Shown: positions 1-5,569 of the stretch, in pieces
Layout of the letters: each line of letters begins with the position of its first letter
How positions within the stretch are numbered: position 1 is the first letter of the stretch
NCBI GenBank assembly: GCA_013362385.1
Contig: JABFWC010000282.1
Coordinates: forward strand, 1-8,665
From: Pseudarthrobacter sp.
Lineage (GTDB): Bacteria > Actinomycetota > Actinomycetes > Actinomycetales > Micrococcaceae
Length of the DNA stretch: 8,665 bases
Reading direction: 5' to 3'
Position numbers and translations under genes: made by a program
Notes under the pieces: generated by a model
Database searches by the model: none
Told to the model about the DNA's origin: nothing
Seen by the model: the letters and a program-made list of their open reading frames with translations, nothing else

Positions 1-13
1 GGCTACGCCCGGC

Positions 14-32
14 AGATATGTCAGACAAGTCT
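14..32. promoter_or_regulatory. Upstream operator-like palindrome (GntR/FCD type)
   Basis: The sequence AGATATGTCAGACAAGTCT is an imperfect palindrome centred on A23. The inner arms TGTC/GACA (19-22, 24-27) and outer arms AGA/TCT (14-16, 30-32) pair, with two mismatched positions between them. The core ATGTCAGACA recurs exactly 62 bp downstream at 80-89. GntR-family regulators of the FadR/FCD branch bind short palindromes with a GT-N3-AC core, and this fits. The regulator is not in the window, so the family assignment is inferred from site shape and from the sugar-acid catabolic genes downstream. Confidence 0.55.
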
Positions 33-62
33 ACTTGCGCCTCGTTATGCTGTGTGCCACAC

Positions 63-68
63 TAGCAT
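63..68 (+). promoter_or_regulatory. Candidate -10 hexamer for the kinase operon
   Basis: TAGCAT fits the actinobacterial TANNNT -10 pattern. A start of transcription about 7 bases later (near 75) would place the palindrome at 77-93 just downstream of +1 and the other palindrome around -60 to -43, a sensible repressor layout. No convincing -35 hexamer was found at 17-19 bp; TTGCGC at 35-40 is 22 bp away and instead pairs at 17 bp with a weaker CACACT at 58-63. The exact promoter is therefore uncertain. Confidence 0.3.
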
Positions 69-76
69 TCAAATGC

Positions 77-93
77 AAGATGTCAGACATCTT
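77..93. promoter_or_regulatory. Downstream operator: perfect palindrome AAGATGTC-A-GACATCTT
   Basis: Perfect 8-bp inverted repeat around the single central base A85. The TGTC-N-GACA core matches the operator style of GntR-family FCD regulators (GT-N3-AC). It lies 56 bp upstream of the kinase start codon and shares a 10-bp core with the site at 14-32. Centres at 23 and 85 are 62 bp apart, close to six helical turns, so one regulator could hold both on the same DNA face. Binding is inferred; the symmetry and the repetition are directly visible. Confidence 0.65.
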
Positions 94-112
94 ACAGTTT
101 CTTTTACATCAG

Positions 113-129
113 GATCCGGTCTCCGGATC
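113..129. repeat. Inverted repeat in kinase leader (GATCCGG-TCT-CCGGATC)
   Basis: Perfect 7-bp stem with a 3-base loop, ending 10 bases before the GGAG ribosome site (140-143) of the kinase gene. In the transcript it would form a small stable hairpin next to the ribosome site; in DNA it could be another protein site. It has no U run, so it is not an obvious terminator. Confidence 0.45.
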
Positions 130-149
130 GCTACACAACGGAGTGCACT

Positions 150-1628
150 GTGACGCTTGAAGCAGACCTTCTGGCCGCCTATCCGGCAGAGCTTGAGATC
201 CCGGCCGGGCTGGTGGCCAGCACCTTGGCCGCTTCCAACGCGGAAGTTCCCCGCGTCCTGGTGGTGCTCGACGACGATCCCACCGGCACGCAGTCTGTTG
301 CCGATCTGCCCGTGCTCACGCGGTGGGAAGTCGATGACTTCACGTGGGCCTTTGGCCAGGCCAAGCCGGCCGTGTATGTCCTCACCAACACCCGCAGCCT
401 TGATCCGGCGGAGGCGGCCGCCCGCAACGAGGATGTGGTCCGCAATGCGCTTGCAGCAGCGGCGCCGGGCCTGCGTCTGGGTTTTGTCAGCCGCAGCGAC
501 TCCACCCTCCGCGGCCATTACCCGCTGGAGCCAGATGTCATCGCCGCCACGGTTGCCGAGGTCAGCGGAGAGAAGACCGACGGCGTGGTCCTGGTTCCGG
601 CCTTCCCCGACGCCGGACGGCTCACCATCGGCGGTGTCCACTACATGCGCGGCACGGGCGACGCCAAGGGCGCCCTGGTCCCCGTCTCCGAAACCGAGTT
701 CGCCAAGGATGCCACCTTCGGCTTCAGCACCTCCGTCATGGCCGAGTACGTTGCCGAAAAGTCGAAGGGCCGGTTCCCGGCAGACTCCGTGATCGTCCTG
801 GACCTGAACACCATCCGCGCCGGCGCCTCCGCCCAGGACCCCGCGATCTCCGCCAAAGCCATCGCCGACGCCCTCGAGCCCGCCACCGACTCCACCCCGA
901 TCGTTGCCGACATCGCCACCGAAAACGACCTCCGCGCCCTGGCCCTGGGCCTCGAGGAAGCCGAACGCCGCGGCAAGAAGCTGCTGTACCGCGTCGGCCC
1001 GCCGTTCGTCCGCGGCCGCATCGGCCAGGAAATCCGCGCCGCGCTGACCGGCGAGGAAGCCTATGAAGGCAACACCCCCTCGGAAGCCGGCGGCCTGATC
1101 GTCGTCGGCTCGCACGTGGGCCTCACCACCCGGCAGCTCAACGTCCTCACGGCCGAACACAGCTCCGCCCGGATCATCGAGATCGACGTCGAAAAGCTCC
1201 TTGGAGACGAGGCCGTAGCAGGCGCGCACCTGGACCAGACCGTGGATGCGGTCGTCGAGGCCCTCCGGGCCGGCGACGTCATCGTCCACACCAGCCGCCT
1301 GCTCATCAAGACTGACGACCCCGCCGAAAGCCTGCGGATCGCACGCACCGTGTCCGCCGCCGTCGTCGCCGTCGTCAACCGGACGCTGAAGACGTTCCCG
1401 CCGAGGTTCGTCATCGCCAAGGGCGGCATCACCTCCTCCGACGTCGCCGCACACGGCCTGGAAATCCGCCACGGGATCGTCCGCGGCCCCATGCTCCCCG
1501 GGATTGTCAGCCTCTGGGAACCGGTGGACGGCCCCGCCAAGGGCATTCCGTACATCGTCTTCGCCGGCAACGTGGGCGACGACGATTCCCTGGCCCAGGT
1601 CACCCGCAAGCTCAGCAGCAAATTCTGA
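150..1628 (+). CDS. Four-carbon acid sugar kinase (DUF1537 family; OtnK/DtnK-like)
   Basis: Probable ATP-dependent cytoplasmic kinase that phosphorylates the terminal hydroxyl of a four-carbon sugar acid such as 3-oxo-tetronate, D-threonate or D-erythronate. The 492-residue length is somewhat above the usual 410-480 for the family. The N-terminal substrate domain shows DDDPTGT (41-47), SRSDSTLRGH (114-123) and PAFPDAGR (150-157). The C-terminal nucleotide domain shows KGGITSSD (424-431), a MLPGI segment and GNVGDD (473-478). All are family hallmarks, so no key motif is missing. The GTG at 150 is preceded by GGAG at 140-143 (6-base gap) and gives the expected N-terminus. It is the first gene of a unit with the dehydrogenase 35 bp downstream, and the paired palindromes upstream suggest substrate-responsive repression. 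Family is near certain; exact substrate is inferred, and the dehydrogenase partner favours the L-threonate/D-erythronate 3-oxo-tetronate route over the PdxA2 D-threonate route. Confidence 0.93.
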   Translation: MTLEADLLAAYPAELEIPAGLVASTLAASNAEVPRVLVVLDDDPTGTQSVADLPVLTRWEVDDFTWAFGQAKPAVYVLTNTRSLDPAEAAARNEDVVRNALAAAAPGLRLGFVSRSDSTLRGHYPLEPDVIAATVAEVSGEKTDGVVLVPAFPDAGRLTIGGVHYMRGTGDAKGALVPVSETEFAKDATFGFSTSVMAEYVAEKSKGRFPADSVIVLDLNTIRAGASAQDPAISAKAIADALEPATDSTPIVADIATENDLRALALGLEEAERRGKKLLYRVGPPFVRGRIGQEIRAALTGEEAYEGNTPSEAGGLIVVGSHVGLTTRQLNVLTAEHSSARIIEIDVEKLLGDEAVAGAHLDQTVDAVVEALRAGDVIVHTSRLLIKTDDPAESLRIARTVSAAVVAVVNRTLKTFPPRFVIAKGGITSSDVAAHGLEIRHGIVRGPMLPGIVSLWEPVDGPAKGIPYIVFAGNVGDDDSLAQVTRKLSSKF

Positions 1629-1663
1629 TTTTCGACAGCGCAAGAATTCAACGGAGAAACACC

Positions 1664-2563
1664 ATGACCAGCAACTACACCGTCACCGTCCTGGGCCTTG
1701 GCGCCATGGGCCTGCCCATGGCCACCCGCCTGGCCTCCCAGCTGACGGTCCACGGCTTCGACATCGCCGAGCCGCGCCTTCAGCTCGCCGAAGAGGCCGG
1801 AATCACCACGTTCACCTCCGCCGGTGACGCTGCCAAGGGCGCCGACGCCGTGCTCCTGGCCGTACGCAACGGCGAACAGCTCAACGACGTCCTCTTCGGG
1901 GAGAACGGGGTTGCCTCCGTGCTTGAGCCGGGCGCCGTCGTCGTCCTCGGCAGCACTGTGGGCACCGACGCCATCCCCGCCACGGTCGCCAAGCTCGCCC
2001 ACTATGGCGTCGACCTCGTGGACGCCCCGCTGTCCGGCGGCCCGAAGCGCGCCGGCGACGGCGACCTGCTGATCGTCGTCGGCGCTTCCCCCGAGGCGCG
2101 CGAAAAGGCGGCCCCCGTTCTGGACCTGCTCGCCTCCACCCTCACAGTGGTGGGCGACAAGCCCGGCGACGGCCAGGCCCTGAAGACTGTCAACCAGCTC
2201 CTGTGCGGCGTCCACATCGCCGCCGCCGCCGAGGCCCTCGCCCTCGCGGACGCCCTGGGACTGGACCAAGCCAAGACCCTCGCCGCCCTGGAAGCAGGCG
2301 CGGCCGGCTCCTTCATGCTGTCCAACCGCGGCCCGCGCATCCTCGAGGCGTACAACGAGGACGGCGCCGAGGTCCTCTCCCGCCTGGACATCTTCGTCAA
2401 GGACATGGGCATTGTAGGCAAGGCCACCCGGGCCGCCGGCCTGGCGGCCCCCGTAGCCGCGGCCGCAGAGCAGCTCTACCTGCTGGGCCAGGCCCAGGGC
2501 CTCGCCGCCGCCGACGACTCCGCCGTCATCAAGGTGGTAGCCCCCGCCAAGCGCACCAAATAG
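1664..2563 (+). CDS. NAD(P)-dependent 3-hydroxyisobutyrate-dehydrogenase-family oxidoreductase (L-threonate dehydrogenase-like)
   Basis: Beta-hydroxyacid dehydrogenase, 299 residues, the normal family length. The Rossmann nucleotide motif GLGAMGLPMA is at 11-20, the substrate motif DAPLSGGPKRA at 120-130, the catalytic helix GDGQALKTVNQLL at about 168-180 with Lys174 and Asn177, and the C-terminal KD motif at 247-248. These are the four sequence blocks of the 3-hydroxyisobutyrate/tartronate-semialdehyde/threonate dehydrogenase family. Next to a DUF1537 kinase the expected reaction is oxidation of L-threonate or D-erythronate to 2-oxo-tetronate, as for LtnD. A GGAG site at 1653-1656 serves ATG 1664. 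The gap to the kinase is 35 bp with no terminator, so the two are probably co-transcribed. A glycerate/tartronate-semialdehyde reductase cannot be excluded by motifs alone. Confidence 0.9.
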   Translation: MTSNYTVTVLGLGAMGLPMATRLASQLTVHGFDIAEPRLQLAEEAGITTFTSAGDAAKGADAVLLAVRNGEQLNDVLFGENGVASVLEPGAVVVLGSTVGTDAIPATVAKLAHYGVDLVDAPLSGGPKRAGDGDLLIVVGASPEAREKAAPVLDLLASTLTVVGDKPGDGQALKTVNQLLCGVHIAAAAEALALADALGLDQAKTLAALEAGAAGSFMLSNRGPRILEAYNEDGAEVLSRLDIFVKDMGIVGKATRAAGLAAPVAAAAEQLYLLGQAQGLAAADDSAVIKVVAPAKRTK

Positions 2564-2579
2564 GCCATCTCCGAAAGAA

Positions 2580-2617
2580 GCACGACGACGGCGGTCCCCC
2601 CTCCGCCGTCGTCGTGC
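2580..2617 (+). terminator. Strong hairpin after the dehydrogenase gene (terminator-like)
   Basis: A perfect 15-bp GC-rich stem, GCACGACGACGGCGG paired with CCGCCGTCGTCGTGC, with an 8-base loop (TCCCCCCT). It begins 16 bases after the dehydrogenase stop. Flanking AAG on the left and CTT on the right extend it loosely. Only a short TT follows, so this is a stem-dominated terminator of the kind common in high-GC bacteria, or a processing or stabilising stem. It separates the kinase-dehydrogenase pair from the aldolase. Confidence 0.7.
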
Positions 2618-2689
2618 CTTCCAGCGCGTCCCCCAGCGCTGCCGGCGCGGTCCCGCGCTAGTCATCCCAACCGCAACACCTCATGCCCG

Positions 2690-2705
2690 CCGGCCCGCAG
2701 GCCGG
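2690..2705 (+). repeat. Hairpin CCGGCC-CGCA-GGCCGG before the leader ORF
   Basis: Perfect 6-bp stem with a 4-base loop ending 8 bases before the AGGAG ribosome site (2714-2718) of the 28-codon ORF. Its position suggests that it may affect access to that site. No T run follows, so it is not a clear terminator. Confidence 0.4.
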
Positions 2706-2728
2706 TACCCCATAGGAGACACCCCCTC

Positions 2729-2815
2729 GTGAACCACCTGATGAGCCCGCTGATCCAGCGGGCCTTCGTTGCCCAGCTCACCGTCAGCATCCTGGTGGGA
2801 GGCCTGGCCACCTGA
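2729..2815 (+). CDS. 28-codon leader ORF overlapping the aldolase start
   Basis: Not recognised as any family. GTG at 2729 has a good AGGAG site at 2714-2718 (10-base gap) and runs 28 codons, starting MNHLMSPLIQ and ending ILVGGLAT; the second half is mostly hydrophobic. Its TGA (2813-2815) overlaps the aldolase ATG (2815-2817) in the arrangement TGATG, the classic layout for translational coupling. The aldolase ribosome site GGGAGG (2797-2802) lies inside this ORF, so ribosomes translating it would pass over that site. It contains an 8-bp hairpin at 2745-2763. It shares an 11-bp word (TGAACCACCTG) with the aldolase 5' end, so it could be a decayed partial duplicate or deletion scar. Translation is plausible, not proven. 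Confidence 0.45.
   Translation: MNHLMSPLIQRAFVAQLTVSILVGGLAT
2745..2763 (+). repeat. Hairpin GCCCGCTG-ATC-CAGCGGGC inside the leader ORF
   Basis: Perfect 8-bp stem with a 3-base loop beginning at codon 6 of the 28-codon ORF. Together with the hairpin at 2690-2705 it makes two stable stems around the ribosome site and start of that ORF. A regulatory role is inferred; it may be a chance product of GC-rich coding sequence. Confidence 0.4.
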
Positions 2816-3666
2816 TGCGTACGAGACTGAACCACCTGGTCAACGCAGCCCTGCAGCAGGGATCCGCCGTGCCGGCCTTCACCTGCTACGACTTCACCAC
2901 CGCCCTGGCCGTGGTGGGTGCCGCCGAGGACTCCGGCAGGGGCGCGATCCTGCTGGTGGCCCCTAAGACGGCCGCCACGGCGAACGGGCTGCGGCTGGTC
3001 GCCGCGCTGCGCGGCCTGGCCGACGCAGCGGCGGTGCCCGTCGCTGTGCAGCTTGACCACGCCACTGACCTGAAGGTGATGGCCGACGCCGTCGCGGCGG
3101 GGGCGGATTCGGTCCTCGCCGACGGTTCGTCCCTTCCTTACGAGGACAACATTGCGCTGGTACAGGCGGCGCGCGCGCTGCTGGGCCGGGACGTCGCACT
3201 CGAAGCCGAACTGGGCGGCCTGGCAGGCGACGAGGACCGTGCCTTCGGGGCTGACCGGACGGGCGTCGACGTGGCCGGCCTGACCGACTCCGCGCAGGTG
3301 GAGGACTTCGTCTCCCGCACGGGAGCCGAGCTGCTGGCCGTCGCCGTGGGCAACGTCCACGGCAAGTACAAGGGCGAGCCGCGGCTGCGCTGGGACGTGC
3401 TGCAGGACATTGCCGTGCGGACCCACATCCCGCTGGTGCTGCACGGTGCCTCCGGCATCCCGGCCGAAGAGCTGGTCAAGGCGGCCGCCATGAACGTGGG
3501 CAAGGTCAACTTCAATACCGAACTGCGGACGGGCGTGCTGGCCACCCTGCAGGACCAGGTGGCTGCCCACCGCGCGGACGGCGAGAACCTGCAGGGCCTG
3601 CTGGGCCTGTGGAACAACTCCGCAAAGGACTTCGCCGCCGCCACGCTGGCCACCCTCGCCCGGTAG
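2815..3666 (+). CDS. Class II (zinc) fructose/tagatose-bisphosphate aldolase family protein
   Basis: Zinc-dependent ketose-bisphosphate-type aldolase of 283 residues, the same size as GatY/KbaY/FbaA-type enzymes. Visible residues: catalytic Asp and zinc His in QLDHA (Asp81, His82), DGS (103-105), EAELGG (130-135, acidic metal/active-site region), zinc His182 in GNVHGKY, zinc His210 in LHGASG, and the phosphate-binding NFNTELR at 232-238. All three zinc histidines are present, so it should be active. The family joins or splits dihydroxyacetone phosphate and an aldehyde. Beside a DUF1537 kinase and a threonate-type dehydrogenase it probably performs the last step of sugar-acid breakdown, releasing dihydroxyacetone phosphate, and may stand in for the OtnC decarboxylase; this is inferred. 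ATG 2815 matches the family N-terminus and overlaps the leader ORF stop. GGGAGG at 2797-2802 is 12 bases away, a long gap, so coupling probably helps initiation. A housekeeping FBA is less likely, as those are normally about 340 residues in actinobacteria. Confidence 0.9.
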   Translation: MRTRLNHLVNAALQQGSAVPAFTCYDFTTALAVVGAAEDSGRGAILLVAPKTAATANGLRLVAALRGLADAAAVPVAVQLDHATDLKVMADAVAAGADSVLADGSSLPYEDNIALVQAARALLGRDVALEAELGGLAGDEDRAFGADRTGVDVAGLTDSAQVEDFVSRTGAELLAVAVGNVHGKYKGEPRLRWDVLQDIAVRTHIPLVLHGASGIPAEELVKAAAMNVGKVNFNTELRTGVLATLQDQVAAHRADGENLQGLLGLWNNSAKDFAAATLATLAR

Positions 3667-3689
3667 GAAAGGCTCCACTCCGAGGAGGC

Positions 3690-3695
3690 TAGGAT
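3690..3695 (+). promoter_or_regulatory. -10 hexamer TAGGAT for leaderless DUF1304 transcript
   Basis: TAGGAT fits TANNNT and is followed by exactly six bases before the ATG at 3702, so a transcript starting seven bases after the hexamer would begin at the A of the start codon. This is the standard leaderless layout in actinobacteria. An AGGAGG at 3683-3688, 13 bases from the ATG, could also serve as a ribosome site on read-through transcripts from the aldolase. Confidence 0.5.
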
Positions 3696-3701
3696 CGAGC
3701 A

Positions 3702-4106
3702 ATGATCCTGGCCTCCCTTCTTTTTGCGGTCCTGGCCGCAGCACTCCACGTCTACATCTTCAGCATGGAGTCCCTGACCTGGACCAGGCCGGCCACTTGG
3801 AAGCGGTTCGGTGTGGCATCGCAGGCTGACGCCGAGACCACCAGGCCCATGGCGTACAACCAGGGCTTCTACAATCTCTTCCTTGCCGTCGGCGCCTTTA
3901 CCGGGAGCGGCCTGGTGGCCTTCGCTGGGCACGGTTCGCTGCAGGAAGTGGCGGGCTGGACCCTGGTCTTCAGCAGCTGCGGATCCATGTTCCTGGCAGC
4001 AGCTGTCCTGGCCTTCACCGGACGGAAGTACCTCCGCGCCGCCGCAATCCAGGGAGCACTGCCACTGCTCGCCGTCGTGCTGGGGCTGGCGGCAGTACTG
4101 TCCTGA
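3702..4106 (+). CDS. DUF1304 family small membrane protein
   Basis: Integral membrane protein of 134 residues, slightly longer than the usual 115-125 of the DUF1304 family, whose function is unknown. Four hydrophobic segments are visible at about 2-22, 54-74, 81-104 and 112-133. The family signature region is present: HVYIFSMESLTW near 16-27 followed by NQGFYNLFLAVG near 53-64, with conserved polar residues (His16, Glu23, Asn53, Gln54, Asn58) near or inside the membrane. It starts 35 bp after the aldolase with no terminator between, but has its own leaderless-type -10 element, so it may be expressed separately. There is no sign that it belongs to the sugar-acid pathway. Confidence 0.85.
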   Translation: MILASLLFAVLAAALHVYIFSMESLTWTRPATWKRFGVASQADAETTRPMAYNQGFYNLFLAVGAFTGSGLVAFAGHGSLQEVAGWTLVFSSCGSMFLAAAVLAFTGRKYLRAAAIQGALPLLAVVLGLAAVLS

Positions 4107-4151
4107 CTGTTGCCCATGGCGGCTGTTGCCGGGGTTGGGGGCGAAAGTCCG

Positions 4152-4179
4152 TAGACAGCACCGGCGGCGGGGGCACAAT
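4152..4179 (+). promoter_or_regulatory. Candidate promoter TAGACA-16-CACAAT before the acyltransferase gene
   Basis: TAGACA at 4152-4157 matches TTGACA at five of six positions, and CACAAT at 4174-4179 matches TATAAT at four of six, with a 16-bp spacer. It is the best -35/-10 pair seen in the window. If used, RNA would start near 4186, after the GTG at 4181, which favours the GTG at 4217 as the translation start of the acyltransferase. Confidence 0.4.
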
Positions 4180-4180
4180 A

Positions 4181-5554
4181 GTGCTGTGGGCAGCAGCAGG
4201 TCTCAGTAGGTCCACCGTGGGCGGCGCAAGCAAGCGGGGGACAGCAAACGGGCCGGACCCGGCGGATGGCCGTGATCCGGCCATCGACCTTGTCCGCTTC
4301 GTCTGCCTGGCGCTCGTGGTGGTGGGACACTCCATGATGGTCAGCCCGGTGCTGCACCCGGATGGCACGGTGACCACGGAAAACACCCTCGCCGTTCAGG
4401 ACTGGTTTGTTCCGGTCATCTGGATCTTCATGGTCATGCCCCTGTTCTTCGTCACCGGCGGCATCACGGGCCTGCAGTCCTGGCGGCGGCTGAGGGAAAA
4501 GGGCGGCACGGCGGCGCAGTTCATCCGTGCCAGGCTGCTGCGCATGGTCCTGCCTGCCACGGCGCTGCTCGCCGTGATGGTGCTCGGGCTGGAGATTGCC
4601 GGGCTGCTCGGCGTGGACCGGCAGGTGGTCCAGCTGATGGCCGCCGGCGCCGCGATGCCGCTGTGGTTCCTGGCCGCCTACCTCGCGGCGCAGCTCAACA
4701 TCCCGGTCCTGGCCGCCCTCCACGCCCGCGCACCGTGGCTGGCGCTTGCTTTGCTCACGGCGCTGGTGGTGGCCGTGGACTGCCTGCGGGGCGCCCTGCC
4801 GGTCCTTTCCTACGCCAACCTGGTTTTTGTGTGGTGCGCCGTGCAGCAGCTGGGGTTCCTGGCCGCCGACGGCCACTTTTCCAGGCTTTCCCGGTCCGGG
4901 CTCGTGGGGCTTGCCGTCGCCGCGAACCTCGTCCTTGGCCTTGTCACCGGCCTGGGCCTCTACACGGGAAACATGCTGGTGAACCTCAACCCGCCCAACC
5001 TGACCCTGTTCCTGCTCGGAGTCTCCCAGCTGGCAGCCATGGAGCTTGCGCGGCCGGTGCTGGTCCCGATGGCTTCCGTCCAATGGGTGCGCAGGCTGTT
5101 GGCGCTGGCCGGCGGCCGGTCACTGACCGTCTACCTCTGGCACCTCCCGCTGCTGGTGGGCATGTCCGGGCTGCTGCTGCTCACGCCCGTTTACAAGCCC
5201 GCCGCCGGGTCGGCCGGGTGGTGGTGGTCGCGGCCGGTGGTGATCCTCTCGCTGGTCATCCTGCTGCTGCCGGTTGCCCTTGCGTTTGGCCGCCTGGAGG
5301 AACGTCCGACGGCGGCGCACGCCTACCGCTGCCGGCCCGCCTCGGCCGGTGCCGCCGTCGTCGTGGTCTTCCTCCCCGTGGCGGACGCCGCACTGAGTGG
5401 CCTTTCCCTGGGGCTGCTGGCCGCCGGTGCCCTTTGCTTCACCGTGGCGATCCTTCTGCTGGGCGGCTTCCCGGTCCGCCGCCGGGACCGGGGCCCCCGG
5501 CCCGCCGTGGGGCGTGGGGGCGGCCACGGGGGCATTGCCAGTGGGGTGAAGTAG
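4181..5554 (+). CDS. Acyltransferase-3 family membrane protein (O-acyltransferase)
   Basis: Multi-pass membrane acyltransferase of up to 457 residues, a family that moves acetyl or other acyl groups onto cell-surface sugars, polysaccharides or antibiotics. The signature N-terminal block IDLVRFVCLALVVVGH carries Asp36, Arg39 and the probable catalytic His50. PLFFVTGG (87-94), QFIRARLLR (113-121), PLWFLAAYL (160-168) and YLWHLPLLV (318-326) match other conserved blocks. About ten hydrophobic segments follow one another, and the C-terminus is a Gly/Arg-rich cytoplasmic-type tail. The GTG at 4181 has only a G-rich stretch upstream; GTG 4217, with AGTAGG at 4205-4210 (6-base gap), would remove 12 non-conserved residues and agrees better with the promoter at 4152-4179. 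The GNAT-like gene begins 15 bp downstream, suggesting co-transcription. The acyl acceptor cannot be told from the sequence. Confidence 0.85.
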   Translation: MLWAAAGLSRSTVGGASKRGTANGPDPADGRDPAIDLVRFVCLALVVVGHSMMVSPVLHPDGTVTTENTLAVQDWFVPVIWIFMVMPLFFVTGGITGLQSWRRLREKGGTAAQFIRARLLRMVLPATALLAVMVLGLEIAGLLGVDRQVVQLMAAGAAMPLWFLAAYLAAQLNIPVLAALHARAPWLALALLTALVVAVDCLRGALPVLSYANLVFVWCAVQQLGFLAADGHFSRLSRSGLVGLAVAANLVLGLVTGLGLYTGNMLVNLNPPNLTLFLLGVSQLAAMELARPVLVPMASVQWVRRLLALAGGRSLTVYLWHLPLLVGMSGLLLLTPVYKPAAGSAGWWWSRPVVILSLVILLLPVALAFGRLEERPTAAHAYRCRPASAGAAVVVVFLPVADAALSGLSLGLLAAGALCFTVAILLLGGFPVRRRDRGPRPAVGRGGGHGGIASGVK

Positions 5555-5569
5555 TGCCAGTGTCGAATC

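Noticed and set aside
69..1643. 524-codon open frame on the minus strand opposite the kinase
   Set aside because: The plus strand carries all DUF1537 motifs. The antisense frame is low-complexity Gly/Asp/Val-rich, an effect of GC-rich third positions.
1629..1663. Possible promoter between kinase and dehydrogenase
   Set aside because: Only a ribosome site is evident in these 35 bases; no -10/-35 pair or terminator, so co-transcription is simpler.
1061..2665. 534-codon minus-strand open frame across kinase and dehydrogenase genes
   Set aside because: No recognisable domain; it runs opposite two well-supported genes and is a composition artefact.
2662..3744. 360-codon minus-strand open frame opposite the aldolase
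   Set aside because: The plus-strand aldolase has every zinc and substrate motif; the antisense product is repetitive Gly/Gln/His-rich.
3869..5083. 404-codon minus-strand open frame opposite DUF1304 and acyltransferase genes
   Set aside because: Low-complexity His/Gln/Gly-rich product opposite two recognised membrane proteins.
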